Of a stretch of 42,957 bases of DNA, positions 32,831 through 40,041 are shown piece after piece. Position 1 is the stretch's first letter. Every line of letters starts with the position of its first letter. Location of the stretch: positions 1 through 42,957 of the forward strand of contig JAFAXH010000148.1 in the NCBI GenBank assembly GCA_019241085.1. Reading direction: 5' to 3'. The translations under genes were made by a program, and so were the position numbers. The stretch is from Verrucomicrobiota bacterium. GTDB taxonomy: Bacteria; Verrucomicrobiota; Verrucomicrobiia; Chthoniobacterales; SZAS-18. The notes beneath the pieces were generated by a model. It saw only the letters and a list, made by a program, of their open reading frames with translations, was not told the origin of the DNA and made no database searches.

Positions 32831-33044
32831 GACCCACCCGTTGCACGAAGTCATCGAAGAAGGCATCCGCGACGGCATCGCTGCCGCGCTCAAGCGCCAC
32901 CGGCTGCTCGGCGAAAAAGTCGCCGTCTGGAAAGATGGCCGCGTGCAGGTTCTCTCCGTGGACGAACTCGACCTCGACGAAAACGGCTACCCGCGCCACG
33001 CAAACGGTGCCAACAATGGCAGCCCCGCCACTGACAACTGTTAG
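32817..33044 (+). CDS. Small partner of the zeta-like gene (putative antitoxin)
   Basis: A 75-residue protein, MKTIKTHPLHEVIEEGIRDG, IAAALKRHRLLGEKVAVWKD and GRVQVLSVDELDLDENG. A helical first half is followed by a short beta segment. The start overlaps the 3' end of the zeta-like kinase pseudogene by 14 bases, suggesting a toxin-antitoxin-like pair in toxin-first order. It is intact. I recognise the pairing by its layout only, not the protein by family. Confidence 0.65.
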   Translation: MKTIKTHPLHEVIEEGIRDGIAAALKRHRLLGEKVAVWKDGRVQVLSVDELDLDENGYPRHANGANNGSPATDNC

Positions 33045-33250
33045 CTAACCCCGACTGGCTCGCTGCAAAAAAATCTTTGTGCCGTCTGTCGGTTGGTGCC
33101 CCTATCCCGCGTATCCTATTGACGATCCCCGCTACGATCTCGATAAAGTTGAGCCGGGAGCGAGAGGACAATTCGCCGTGAATATGCCTGGTCTCAGTTG
33201 CGGCGACCTGCTGAAACTGGGGCGTGCCTGCGAACTGAAGCAGCAGTTGC

Positions 33251-33673
33251 TTGGAAAACGGAGCACACCGCGATCGCGGGCGCTCGTCATGGCATGACGG
33301 CTTTCGAGGAAAGTTCTCACAAGGTGAGCAAGGGAGGTTGAAGGTAGCTTGCGTCACTACTCACTTCGAGTTTGATGAAGCCCTTTATCGGCGTGCATGC
33401 GAGTTGCTCACTCAAGGCGAAGCTATCGATGCCGTAGTGATATGGTCTGGACACGCTCCAACGGGCCGGCAACTAACTCGGGTTTCGACCGAGCAAAGTG
33501 TGAATGACATTCTGAACGACCGGCTAACTCCAGTGCCCTACGAAGAAGCAGCGAAAGTCCTGCTGGTAGAGCACGCGGGGAGAAATTCCGATGAACAACG
33601 GGTGGTTACGTTGGAGGAAGCAATCTCACACTTTATGAAGTTGGCGCGTTCAGAGGACACCGATTTAAAGTGA
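33251..33673 (+). CDS. Orphan ORF, uncertain
   Basis: A frame of up to 140 residues from a TTG at 33251. The better-looking part begins near 33338, where a TTG is directly preceded by GGAGG: LKVACVTTHFEFDEALYRRA, CELLTQGEAIDAVVIWSGHA, DRLTPVPYEEAAKVLLVEHA and RVVTLEEAISHFMKLA. The composition is protein-like but I know no family. A shorter frame at 33079-33297 (DPRYDLDKVEPGARGQFAVN) may be a separate decayed gene. The stretch 33045-33250 otherwise holds nothing recognisable. GC is lower than in flanking housekeeping genes. Confidence 0.4.
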   Translation: MENGAHRDRGRSSWHDGFRGKFSQGEQGRLKVACVTTHFEFDEALYRRACELLTQGEAIDAVVIWSGHAPTGRQLTRVSTEQSVNDILNDRLTPVPYEEAAKVLLVEHAGRNSDEQRVVTLEEAISHFMKLARSEDTDLK

Positions 33674-33738
33674 TGGCATCACTGCCCTATTAGCATGGCT
33701 GCAAGCGAGCGTAAGGAGGGCTGCCTGCGATTAATTAA

Positions 33739-34077
33739 TCAAAGTTTGCGTGGCTGCTGCTGCCTCAGCATCGCGGCGTCCATCGCGTCGAGGAGTTGAC
33801 GCAGCGTGGAAAGATAGTCACCGAGCGCGCGCCGGCCGGTGGTCGTCAATTTGTAGGACGTTTTCGGCCGGCGACCGACGAACTCTTTGGTCATCGCCAC
33901 ATAGCCTTCCTCTTCCAAGCGGCGGAGGTGCATCGCCAGGCTGCCATCGGCGGTGTCGAGCCGCGACTTGAGCGTGGAGAAATCGAGCGTGCCGTCGAGT
34001 TGCAGCGACGTGAGCACGCCGAGCCGCAGCGGTCCATGCACCGCGGCGTTGAGTCCGTTGAAATCAATCGGCAACAT
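33739..34077 (-). CDS. Winged-helix transcriptional regulator
   Basis: A 112-residue DNA-binding protein of the MarR/PadR-like 'transcriptional regulator' type (PF13601-like). MLPIDFNGLNAAVHGPLRLG, VLTSLQLDGTLDFSTLKSRL and DTADGSLAMHLRRLEEEGYV form the helix-turn-helix, and GRRPKTSYKLTTTGRRAL is the wing. The start at 34077 (MLPID) fits the family. It overlaps by 14 bases the 3' end of the upstream membrane-protein gene, so they form one transcription unit, and the regulator may control it. Confidence 0.85.
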   Translation of the reverse strand: MLPIDFNGLNAAVHGPLRLGVLTSLQLDGTLDFSTLKSRLDTADGSLAMHLRRLEEEGYVAMTKEFVGRRPKTSYKLTTTGRRALGDYLSTLRQLLDAMDAAMLRQQQPRKL

Positions 34078-34759
34078 GATCGGCGCGTTCCACGGAAGCG
34101 TCCCCGCAGCCACAGCCGCCGTCGCCTTGGCGCGTTCGCCGACTCAGGAGCGCCGCCGCCGACAGCCCGCCGGCGCAAAACGCCAGCCCGAAAGCGCTGT
34201 TCCACAATCCCGCCGGCAGCGTCGGCCACACCAGCCCGAGCACGGTCAGCGAGCCGCCGAGACCGAGCCACGCGCGCCGCGTGCGATCCCACGCGCCCGC
34301 CAGCGTGCATAGCGCGCCCAAGCCAACAAACCCCGCGCCGAACGCCACGCGCGGCGACACGCCTGCGCCGTGCGCCCACGACGCGAGCGCGCCCGCCAGC
34401 ACGCACAGCGCAAGGGTCGCGGCCCACGGCAGCAAGGCTGTCTTTGCCGCGCCGGTGGCAGCGGGTGGTGATGGCAGTGGCGCGGTGTCAGCCGACCCAT
34501 TGTTCGTCCAGGCGCACCAGCCGGCGGTGCCAAGACAGATGGTGAAAAAGAGCGTCAACTCCCCAAGCTCGACCGTCGGCGAAGGCCGCACAAAATGGCA
34601 CAGCGGGAGCACCAGCCCCGTCAATCCCAGCGCGACAAACGCCCGCGCTTCACCGCCTTGCCGCCGCTGCCGCGCCGGCCGACGCACCTCCCGCACCGCC
34701 GCGACGACCTTGGAAAAATCCAGATCAGCGGCCGATTGGGCGAGAACAGGACTAGGCAT
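34064..34759 (-). CDS. Small polytopic membrane protein linked to a regulator
   Basis: A 231-residue protein with about six membrane helices: FVALGLTGLVLPLCHFV, GELTLFFTICLGTAGWCA, LLPWAATLALCVLAGALAS, VAFGAGFVGLGALCTLAG, WLGLGGSLTVLGLVWPTL and AFGLAFCAGGLSAAALL. The N-terminal 45 residues are soluble, basic and helical (VVAAVREVRRPARQRRQGGE). The C terminus has GCGCG. The ATG at 34759 is preferred over a TTG just upstream. The stop lies inside the start of the winged-helix gene. A similar membrane-protein/regulator layout is widespread, but its role is unknown to me. Confidence 0.75.
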   Translation of the reverse strand: MPSPVLAQSAADLDFSKVVAAVREVRRPARQRRQGGEARAFVALGLTGLVLPLCHFVRPSPTVELGELTLFFTICLGTAGWCAWTNNGSADTAPLPSPPAATGAAKTALLPWAATLALCVLAGALASWAHGAGVSPRVAFGAGFVGLGALCTLAGAWDRTRRAWLGLGGSLTVLGLVWPTLPAGLWNSAFGLAFCAGGLSAAALLSRRTRQGDGGCGCGDASVERADHVAD

Positions 34760-34922
34760 AAAAAGCAAGTGGTTAAAAAATTTGACTGCTTTATTTATTC
34801 AAGTTCTTAAAAAAATAGTCAACTCAAAAAATTTAAGTGAATTTCGGCGCGCGATTCGGAGAGAGCGAAACCAGCCGGCGCACCGCGCGGCCCGCGATTG
34901 ATTTCCTGAGAGATGAGCCGCG

Positions 34923-35933
34923 ATGAATGACGCGACCTCCGCTGCGACCACGCCACCTGCTCCCCGCATCCTCGTCATCCGCGGCGGAGCCATCGGGGAT
35001 TTCATTTTGACGCTGCCGGCCATCGCGTTGCTGCGGGAAAATTTTCCGGAGGCGCGGCTGGAAATTCTTGGCTATCCGCACGTCGCGGCGCTGGCGGTCA
35101 GCGCGGGATTGGCGGACTCCGTGCGGGCGTTGGAGTCGGGAGCGCTGGCGCGGTTTTTCATCAATCCACGCAAGTCGCCGGCGCTCGATCCGGAACTGAG
35201 CGAGTGGCTGGCGGGCTTCGGGCAAATCGTCAGTTATCTCTATGATCCCGACGGTTTTTTCGCGACCAACCTGCGCAGCGCGGGCGTGCGGAATTTGCTC
35301 GTCGGGCCGGGGAAAATCGAGGTCGGCGCGGGCGAACACGCGGTCCAGCAACTTGCGCGTCCGCTGGAGCAACTGGCATTGTTTCTGGAAAACGACGCGC
35401 TCGGCATCAAGCTCGGCCTCGACGGCGCGGACGCGGCGGCATTCTCGGAGGCAATGCCGGGGAACCCGGACCTGCTCGTGGCCATTCATCCCGGCAGCGG
35501 TGGGGGCGAGCGCAAGAACTGGCCGGCGGAACGCTGGCTGGCGGTGGCGCGACGCCTGTTGGAAAGCGGGCGCGGCGGCGGTCTGCGTTTGCTGCTCGTC
35601 GGCGGCGAGGCCGACGCGGCGGCGCTGGCGACATTAACGGCTGGATTGCCGCCGGCGGCGTTCCGGTGCGCGCGCAATTTGCCGTTGCCCCGGCTCGGGG
35701 CGCTGCTGGCGCGCTGCCGGTTGTTCCTTGGCCACGACAGCGGCGTGTCGCACCTCGCCGCGGTGGTCGGTTGTCCGAGCGTGCTGTTGTTTGGCCCAAC
35801 CGATCCGGCGATCTGGGCGCCGCCGCACCGGCACGTGCGCGTGCTGCGCGCGCCGGGCGGCCGGCTGACGGACCTCGCCATCGACGAGGTGGCCGCCGCG
35901 GCGGAGTCGGCGCTGGCCGATTTTCCGCGGTGA
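34923..35933 (+). CDS. GT9 heptosyltransferase-family glycosyltransferase
   Basis: Cytoplasmic glycosyltransferase of family 9, usually acting on the lipopolysaccharide core, 336 residues. The N-terminal Rossmann part has PRILVIRGGAIGDFILTLPA (the RxGxxGDxxxT motif). The C-terminal nucleotide-sugar part has VAIHPGSGGGERKNWPAERW and LFLGHDSGVSHLAAVVGCPS, then VLLFGPTDPAIWAP. These are the defining ADP-heptose-type motifs. It supports a Gram-negative host. 34760-34922 upstream is AT-rich, the only such stretch here, and probably holds promoters for both divergent units. Confidence 0.88.
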   Translation: MNDATSAATTPPAPRILVIRGGAIGDFILTLPAIALLRENFPEARLEILGYPHVAALAVSAGLADSVRALESGALARFFINPRKSPALDPELSEWLAGFGQIVSYLYDPDGFFATNLRSAGVRNLLVGPGKIEVGAGEHAVQQLARPLEQLALFLENDALGIKLGLDGADAAAFSEAMPGNPDLLVAIHPGSGGGERKNWPAERWLAVARRLLESGRGGGLRLLLVGGEADAAALATLTAGLPPAAFRCARNLPLPRLGALLARCRLFLGHDSGVSHLAAVVGCPSVLLFGPTDPAIWAPPHRHVRVLRAPGGRLTDLAIDEVAAAAESALADFPR

Positions 35934-36001
35934 ATTGGAGGGCGCGGGGCCGCGACTTTTAGACTTTTGTCGAGGCAAACTTTGGGCTTAAGCTGCCGTT
36001 C

Positions 36002-36802
36002 ATGCCCCCCCGAGCTATCTCCCCCCAAAAATCATCCACTGCCGCTGCCGAGGCCGAGACGCCCGCGCCGCCCGACCGTTATCACACCTACCTCATCTTT
36101 GGCGCGCCCGGCGCGGGCAAGGGCACGCAGGGCAAGGTGCTCGGCAACGTGCCGCGTTTTTTTCATGTGGCCTGCGGCGATGTCTTTCGCTCGCTCGATA
36201 CACGCACGAAATTAGGCAAGGCATTCTTCGAGTATTCCAGCCGCGGCGAGCTGGTGCCCGACGTGTTGACGATCGAGCTTTGGCAGGAATTCATCGACAG
36301 CCAAGTCAATGCCGACCGCTTCAAGCCCGATCTCGATTCGCTCGTGCTCGACGGCATCCCACGCAACGTCGAGCAGGCGCGGCTGATGGAAAATCTCATC
36401 AACGTGCGCCGCGTTTTTCACCTCTCCTGTCCGGATCGCGATGAACTCGTGCGCCGCTTGCGCAAGCGCGCGCTCAAGGACAATCGCTACGACGACGCGA
36501 GCGAAACGGTCATTCGCAAACGCCTCGCCACCTACGAGGCCGAGACCAAGCCGGTGTTGGAATACTACGGCGACGACCGCGTGCAGACCATCGACGCCAC
36601 GCAATCGCCCGCCCGCGTGCTCTGGGAAATCCTCGGCGCCGTCACCGCGCTGGGCGATGGCGAAGACCCGACCGCGCACCCTCTGAAAGCTGGCAACCAT
36701 AACGCCGCCCAGCCCGGCCCAGGCCGCGACCACGCCGCGCGGGCGGATTTGACCGCCTTCGCGGCGGGCGCGCGCGACCACGCCATTCCGATTCAAGGAT
36801 AG
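36002..36802 (+). CDS. adk: Adenylate kinase, short-LID type with terminal extensions
   Basis: AMP + ATP to 2 ADP phosphotransferase, 266 residues. P-loop GAPGAGKGTQ at about 34-43, AMP-binding segment ACGDVFRSL and DGIPRNVEQARLME, then LVRRLRKRALKDNRYDDASE and VIRKRLATYEAETKPVLEYY. The LID is the short form without zinc cysteines. The N-terminal 25 residues (PPRAISPQKSSTAAAEAETP) and the last 40 are extra compared with the family and are low-complexity. The latter end in HAIPIQG. Confidence 0.88.
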   Translation: MPPRAISPQKSSTAAAEAETPAPPDRYHTYLIFGAPGAGKGTQGKVLGNVPRFFHVACGDVFRSLDTRTKLGKAFFEYSSRGELVPDVLTIELWQEFIDSQVNADRFKPDLDSLVLDGIPRNVEQARLMENLINVRRVFHLSCPDRDELVRRLRKRALKDNRYDDASETVIRKRLATYEAETKPVLEYYGDDRVQTIDATQSPARVLWEILGAVTALGDGEDPTAHPLKAGNHNAAQPGPGRDHAARADLTAFAAGARDHAIPIQG

Positions 36803-36836
36803 GTCGGCAGTTGTCAGTTGGCGTGGGGAGGTTACA

Positions 36837-37139
36837 TTGGCGACCGTTCCTATGCCGCCGTCGTCTTCGCCTTCACCGTTTCCGCCGTCCGCCGCTGCAC
36901 CGCGACCGCCGCAGTCGCGCCGCAACGGGCAGTTCAGCAGCCTGCGCGCGAGCAGTCTTTATTGTAACAAATGCCGCGCCGCGATGCCGGTGCGCGAACG
37001 GCTGCTGCTCGTGCTGCCGGGCAAGGAAATCTACGATTATCTTTGCACCGGCTGCGCTTCGTCCGTGGGCCAGCGCGAGGTGACCGCGGCGGCAAAATCC
37101 GGCAGCGGCAACGGCGCGTCCTCCCTGCTCGTGCCGTGA
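36837..37139 (+). CDS. Small zinc-ribbon protein
   Basis: A 100-residue protein: a Pro/Ser-rich start of about 30 residues, then a two-knuckle zinc ribbon, YCNKCRAAMPVRERLLLVLP, GKEIYDYLCTGCASSVGQ (CxxC at about 43-46 and 70-73), then a Ser/Gly tail. It starts with TTG at 36837; GGGGAGG ends 5 bases before it, which decides this over an ATG at 36852. It overlaps fmt by 4 bases (GTGA), so the two are co-translated. Function is unknown; a role in translation or RNA binding is a guess from location only. Confidence 0.78.
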   Translation: MATVPMPPSSSPSPFPPSAAAPRPPQSRRNGQFSSLRASSLYCNKCRAAMPVRERLLLVLPGKEIYDYLCTGCASSVGQREVTAAAKSGSGNGASSLLVP

Positions 37140-38161
37140 GCGGCGGCAACGACGCGCTGGCGACTGCGGCGGCGCCATTGCGCGTGGTCTATCTCGGCAG
37201 CGGCGACATCGGGCTGCCGACGTTGAAATGGCTCGCGCGCAGTGCTCCGCAAACGCAAGTCGTCGGCGTCGTGACGCAACCCGACCGGCCCGCCGGCCGG
37301 CACCAGACGCTGACGCCGCCAGCGGTGAAAATCCTAGCGCAACGGCTCCTGCCCGGCGTGCCGATTTTGCAACCGGAACGCCTGCGCCGGCCCGAGGCGG
37401 TGGAAAGCTTGCGCGCGCTCGCGCCCGATGTGCTCGTCGTCTTTGCCTACGGCCAGATTTTACCAAAAACCGTGCTCGCTTTGCCGCGCATCCCCGGCGC
37501 CTGCCTGAACATCCACGCCTCGCTCCTGCCGCGCTGGCGCGGCGCCGCGCCCATCCAGGCGGCGCTGCTCGCCGGCGATACTGAGTCGGGCTTGACGATC
37601 ATGTGGATGGACGCAGGTCTCGACACCGGCGACATCCTGCTCGCGCGTCCGTTGCCGCTCGGTCCCGACGAAACCGCGGGCACCTTGCACGACCGCCTGG
37701 CCGCGCTGGCGCCGGCGGCTTTGGCGGAAGCCCTCGCGCTCGTCGCCGCGGGCCGCGCGCCGCGCACGCCGCAGGATGCCGCGCGCGCCACGCACGCGCC
37801 GAAGCTCGACCGCCGCAGCGGCCTGCTCGATTGGGCGCGCGAAGACGCCGCGACGCTCGCACGGCGGGTGCGCGCGTTGCACCCGTGGCCGGGCGCGTTC
37901 ACGACGCTGCCGGGCGGCACGGGTGAAACGTTAAAAATCTATCCGCCGGCGACGGCGCTGGCGGCTGCGGAGCGCAAGGGCGAGCCGGGCGAAGTTTTGA
38001 TCGCCGATCCCCGCGAAGGCATCCTGCAAGTGGCTGCCGCCGGCGGCAGCGCGTTGCGTTTGCACGAGGTGCAGCTCGCCGGCAAACGCCGCCTGAGCGC
38101 GGCGGAGTTTCTGCGCGGTCATCCGCTGACGCCCGGCAGCGTGCTGGGCAAAACGCCTTGA
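37136..38161 (+). CDS. fmt: Methionyl-tRNA formyltransferase
   Basis: Formylates initiator Met-tRNA from 10-formyltetrahydrofolate, 341 residues. VVYLGSGDIGLPTLKWLA is the Rossmann start, LVVFAYGQILPKTVL and NIHASLLPRWRGAAPIQAAL carry the catalytic Asn and His, and MDAGLDTGDIL carries the catalytic Asp. The C-terminal OB-fold part has VRALHPWPGAFTTL and LSAAEFLRGHPLTPGSVLG. The start is a GTG at 37136 that overlaps the zinc-ribbon stop; an earlier in-frame start would give an Arg-rich extension. No def is nearby. Confidence 0.93.
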   Translation: MSGGNDALATAAAPLRVVYLGSGDIGLPTLKWLARSAPQTQVVGVVTQPDRPAGRHQTLTPPAVKILAQRLLPGVPILQPERLRRPEAVESLRALAPDVLVVFAYGQILPKTVLALPRIPGACLNIHASLLPRWRGAAPIQAALLAGDTESGLTIMWMDAGLDTGDILLARPLPLGPDETAGTLHDRLAALAPAALAEALALVAAGRAPRTPQDAARATHAPKLDRRSGLLDWAREDAATLARRVRALHPWPGAFTTLPGGTGETLKIYPPATALAAAERKGEPGEVLIADPREGILQVAAAGGSALRLHEVQLAGKRRLSAAEFLRGHPLTPGSVLGKTP

Positions 38162-38287
38162 AGGCGCGGCGATTTGCACTTGCGCGCCCGCCCGGCGTCG
38201 GCATATTCGCTGCCCTGCAAAGCCCGGCTCGGCAAGTTCATCGAGCGAGTCGCGCGCAGACGACTTTTCCTTCCTCGCTAAATTTTT

Positions 38288-38608
38288 ATGGCCTACGCAA
38301 TTCTCAAAACCGGTGGCAAGCAATACCGCGTCACCGAGGGCGACGTGATCGACGTGGAAAAGCTCGACGCGGAAGCTGGCGCGGAGATGACCTTTGACGA
38401 AGTGCTCTTCCACGCGGACGGCGACAGCCTGACGCACGGCGGGCCGGCCATCAAGGGCGCCACGGTCGTCGGCGAAGTCGTCGAGCAGCGCAAGGCGGAC
38501 AAAGTCATCGCCTTCAAATATCGCCGCCGCAAAGGCTACCACCGCACCGTCGGCCATCGCCGCAAACTGACGCGGGTGAAAATCAAGAGCATCACGCTTG
38601 GCTCCTGA
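38288..38608 (+). CDS. rplU: 50S ribosomal protein L21
   Basis: Large-subunit ribosomal protein binding 23S rRNA, 106 residues, normal length. [20 protein letters not shown] at the start and [20 protein letters not shown] near the end match L21. The leader 38162-38287 has no recognisable RNA element. rpmA follows 73 bases later, as usual. Confidence 0.96.
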   Translation: MAYAILKTGGKQYRVTEGDVIDVEKLDAEAGAEMTFDEVLFHADGDSLTHGGPAIKGATVVGEVVEQRKADKVIAFKYRRRKGYHRTVGHRRKLTRVKIKSITLGS

Positions 38609-38644
38609 TTTATCATCGTCGTCGTTCGATGCGGCAGCTCCGGC

Positions 38645-38676
38645 TCTCAACTTTCAACTAACAACTCTCAACTTTC
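38645..38676. repeat. Direct repeat TCTCAACTTTC before rpmA
   Basis: TCTCAACTTTC occurs at 38645-38655 and again at 38666-38676, with AACTAACAAC between. It occupies the leader just before the rpmA start, where it would lie around the ribosome-binding site. It may be a simple intergenic repeat; no secondary structure is obvious. Confidence 0.5.
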
Positions 38677-38681
38677 CCCAC

Positions 38682-38948
38682 ATGGCTCATAAAAAAGGTC
38701 AAGGCAGCGTCAAGAACGGTCGCGACAGCGTGTCGAAGCGGCTGGGCGTCAAAAAATTCGGCAGCGAAGTCGTCGTCGCCGGCAACATCATCGTGCGCCA
38801 GCGCGGCACGAAATTTCAGCCCGGCCGCAACGTCGGTCTCGGCCGAGACTACACGATTTTCGCGCTCGTCGATGGCACCGTGAAATTCGACCGCGGCGGC
38901 CGGCGGGTGAACGTCGAGGCGAACGCAGCGGCGGCAGCAGCGGAATAA
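38682..38948 (+). CDS. rpmA: 50S ribosomal protein L27
   Basis: Ribosomal protein near the peptidyl-transferase centre, 88 residues. [40 protein letters not shown] and [20 protein letters not shown] are typical L27. The mature N terminus is direct, with no extra cleaved leader. The C terminus ends in an Ala run. Cassette 2 begins 2 bases after the stop. Confidence 0.96.
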   Translation: MAHKKGQGSVKNGRDSVSKRLGVKKFGSEVVVAGNIIVRQRGTKFQPGRNVGLGRDYTIFALVDGTVKFDRGGRRVNVEANAAAAAAE

Positions 38949-38949
38949 G

Positions 38950-39468
38950 TCTCCCGCCAAGGCGCAAAGACGCCAAGTGGCGAAGATGGAGAATGACGGA
39001 AGATGAGATCGCCAGCGTGGTGGTTGATGCGGCGATCAAGATGCACCGGACGCTGGGACCGGGGTTGTTGGAATCGGTCTATGAAACCGTGCTGGCTTTT
39101 GAACTGACGAGGCGCGGCTTGCAGGTGCAGCGGCAGGTGTCCGTGCCGATTATCTATGAAGGTGCGACCTTGGAAGAAGGTTTTCGCGCCGATCTGCTGG
39201 TGGAAGATAAGCTCCTCGTGGAATTAAAATCCGTCGAGGCTCTGCTGGTTCATCCCAAGCAACTGCGCACGTATCTGCGGCGGCAAATCTCCGTCTTGGC
39301 CTCCTGTTGAACTTCAACACCGCCTTGATGCGAGAAGGAATCAAACGCGTCGTCAACGGCCTCCCTGAGCTTGGCCGCTCATCTCGCCCATCCGCTGCGC
39401 CGCCGTCTTTTTAGTTCAAAGGAAAAACCCTCTTCTATTCCTTTGCGCCTTGGCGTCTTGGCGGGAGA
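38950..39468. mobile_element. Palindrome-bracketed cassette 2 (inverted repeats around a broken GxxExxY gene)
   Basis: Arms at 38950-38977 and 39441-39468 match at 24 of 28 positions (outer end TCTCCCGCCAAG, with repeated CGCMAAG units). They enclose one GxxExxY gene. The left arm starts 2 bases after the rpmA stop and the right arm ends 9 bases before the trmL start, so the cassette fills the whole space between two housekeeping genes. The arm sequence differs from that of cassette 1 but matches the arms at 13031-13188. Confidence 0.75.
38993..39414 (+). pseudogene. GxxExxY protein, frameshifted copy
   Basis: [38 protein letters not shown] (the GxxExxY motif) and FRADLLVEDKLLVELKSVEA (PD-(D/E)XK core) are intact. 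Near 39278 the frame breaks after KQLRTYLR and would stop at 39310. The other frame continues ANLRLGLLLNFNTALMREGI, KRVVNGLPEL, to a stop at 39414, which is the C-terminal half seen in the intact copy at 5439. One missing base explains it. The nuclease core remains encoded in the first part, but the fold would be incomplete. Confidence 0.85.
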
Positions 39469-39477
39469 ATCCTTCTG

Positions 39478-39942
39478 GTGTTCCACGTCGTCCTTGTCGA
39501 GCCGGAAATCCCGCCGAACACCGGCAACATCGCCCGGCTCTGCCTGGCCACGGGCGCGCACCTGCACCTCGTCGGGCCGCTCGGCTTTTCGCTCGACGAC
39601 CGGCAGCTCCGCCGCGCGGGGCTGGACTATTGGCCGCAAGTGCAAAAGACGGTTTGGGCAAGCTGGGGCGAGTTCTGGCAACCGCCGCGCTCGACTCCGC
39701 CAGCCAGGCGCGCATTTTTTCTGACGACCAAAGCGACGCGGCCGTATCACGCCGTGGGTTTTCAGCGCGGCGATTTTCTCATCTTCGGACGGGAAACCCG
39801 CGGGCTGCCCGAGGGCCTGCTCGCGGCGCAACCGGCGGAAGCGCGCCTGACCATCCCGATGCTTCCCGAGGCGCGCAGTCTGAACCTGGCGACGGCCGTG
39901 GCCATCGTGCTCTTTGAAGCCGTGCGGCAGGTGACTGCGTGA
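39478..39942 (+). CDS. trmL: tRNA (cytidine(34)-2'-O)-methyltransferase
   Basis: SPOUT-class methyltransferase that 2'-O-methylates the wobble base of some leucine tRNAs, 154 residues. FHVVLVEPEIPPNTGNIARL at the start, FGRETRGLPEGLL and IPMLPEARSLNLATAVAIVL form the trefoil-knot S-adenosylmethionine site. The start is a GTG at 39478, 9 bases after the cassette arm; its leader is therefore cassette DNA. Confidence 0.93.
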   Translation: MFHVVLVEPEIPPNTGNIARLCLATGAHLHLVGPLGFSLDDRQLRRAGLDYWPQVQKTVWASWGEFWQPPRSTPPARRAFFLTTKATRPYHAVGFQRGDFLIFGRETRGLPEGLLAAQPAEARLTIPMLPEARSLNLATAVAIVLFEAVRQVTA

Positions 39943-40041
39943 GCGGTCCAGCCCCGCCGTCAGTCGCAGACAGCCTCCGTCGTGGCGGCGGGCGAATCGT
40001 TGTTTGCGTTCCCCCATTTTTTCTCCCTCTTCGCTGCCGCA

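Noticed and set aside
33079-33297. A 72-residue frame before the orphan ORF
   Set aside because: No family, no clear ribosome-binding site and overlap with the next frame; mentioned only as a possible remnant.
38162-38287. A promoter or L21 leader element before rplU
   Set aside because: Only weak -35/-10 look-alikes (TTGCGC and ATATTC with 17 bases between) are present, which is not enough in this high-GC sequence.
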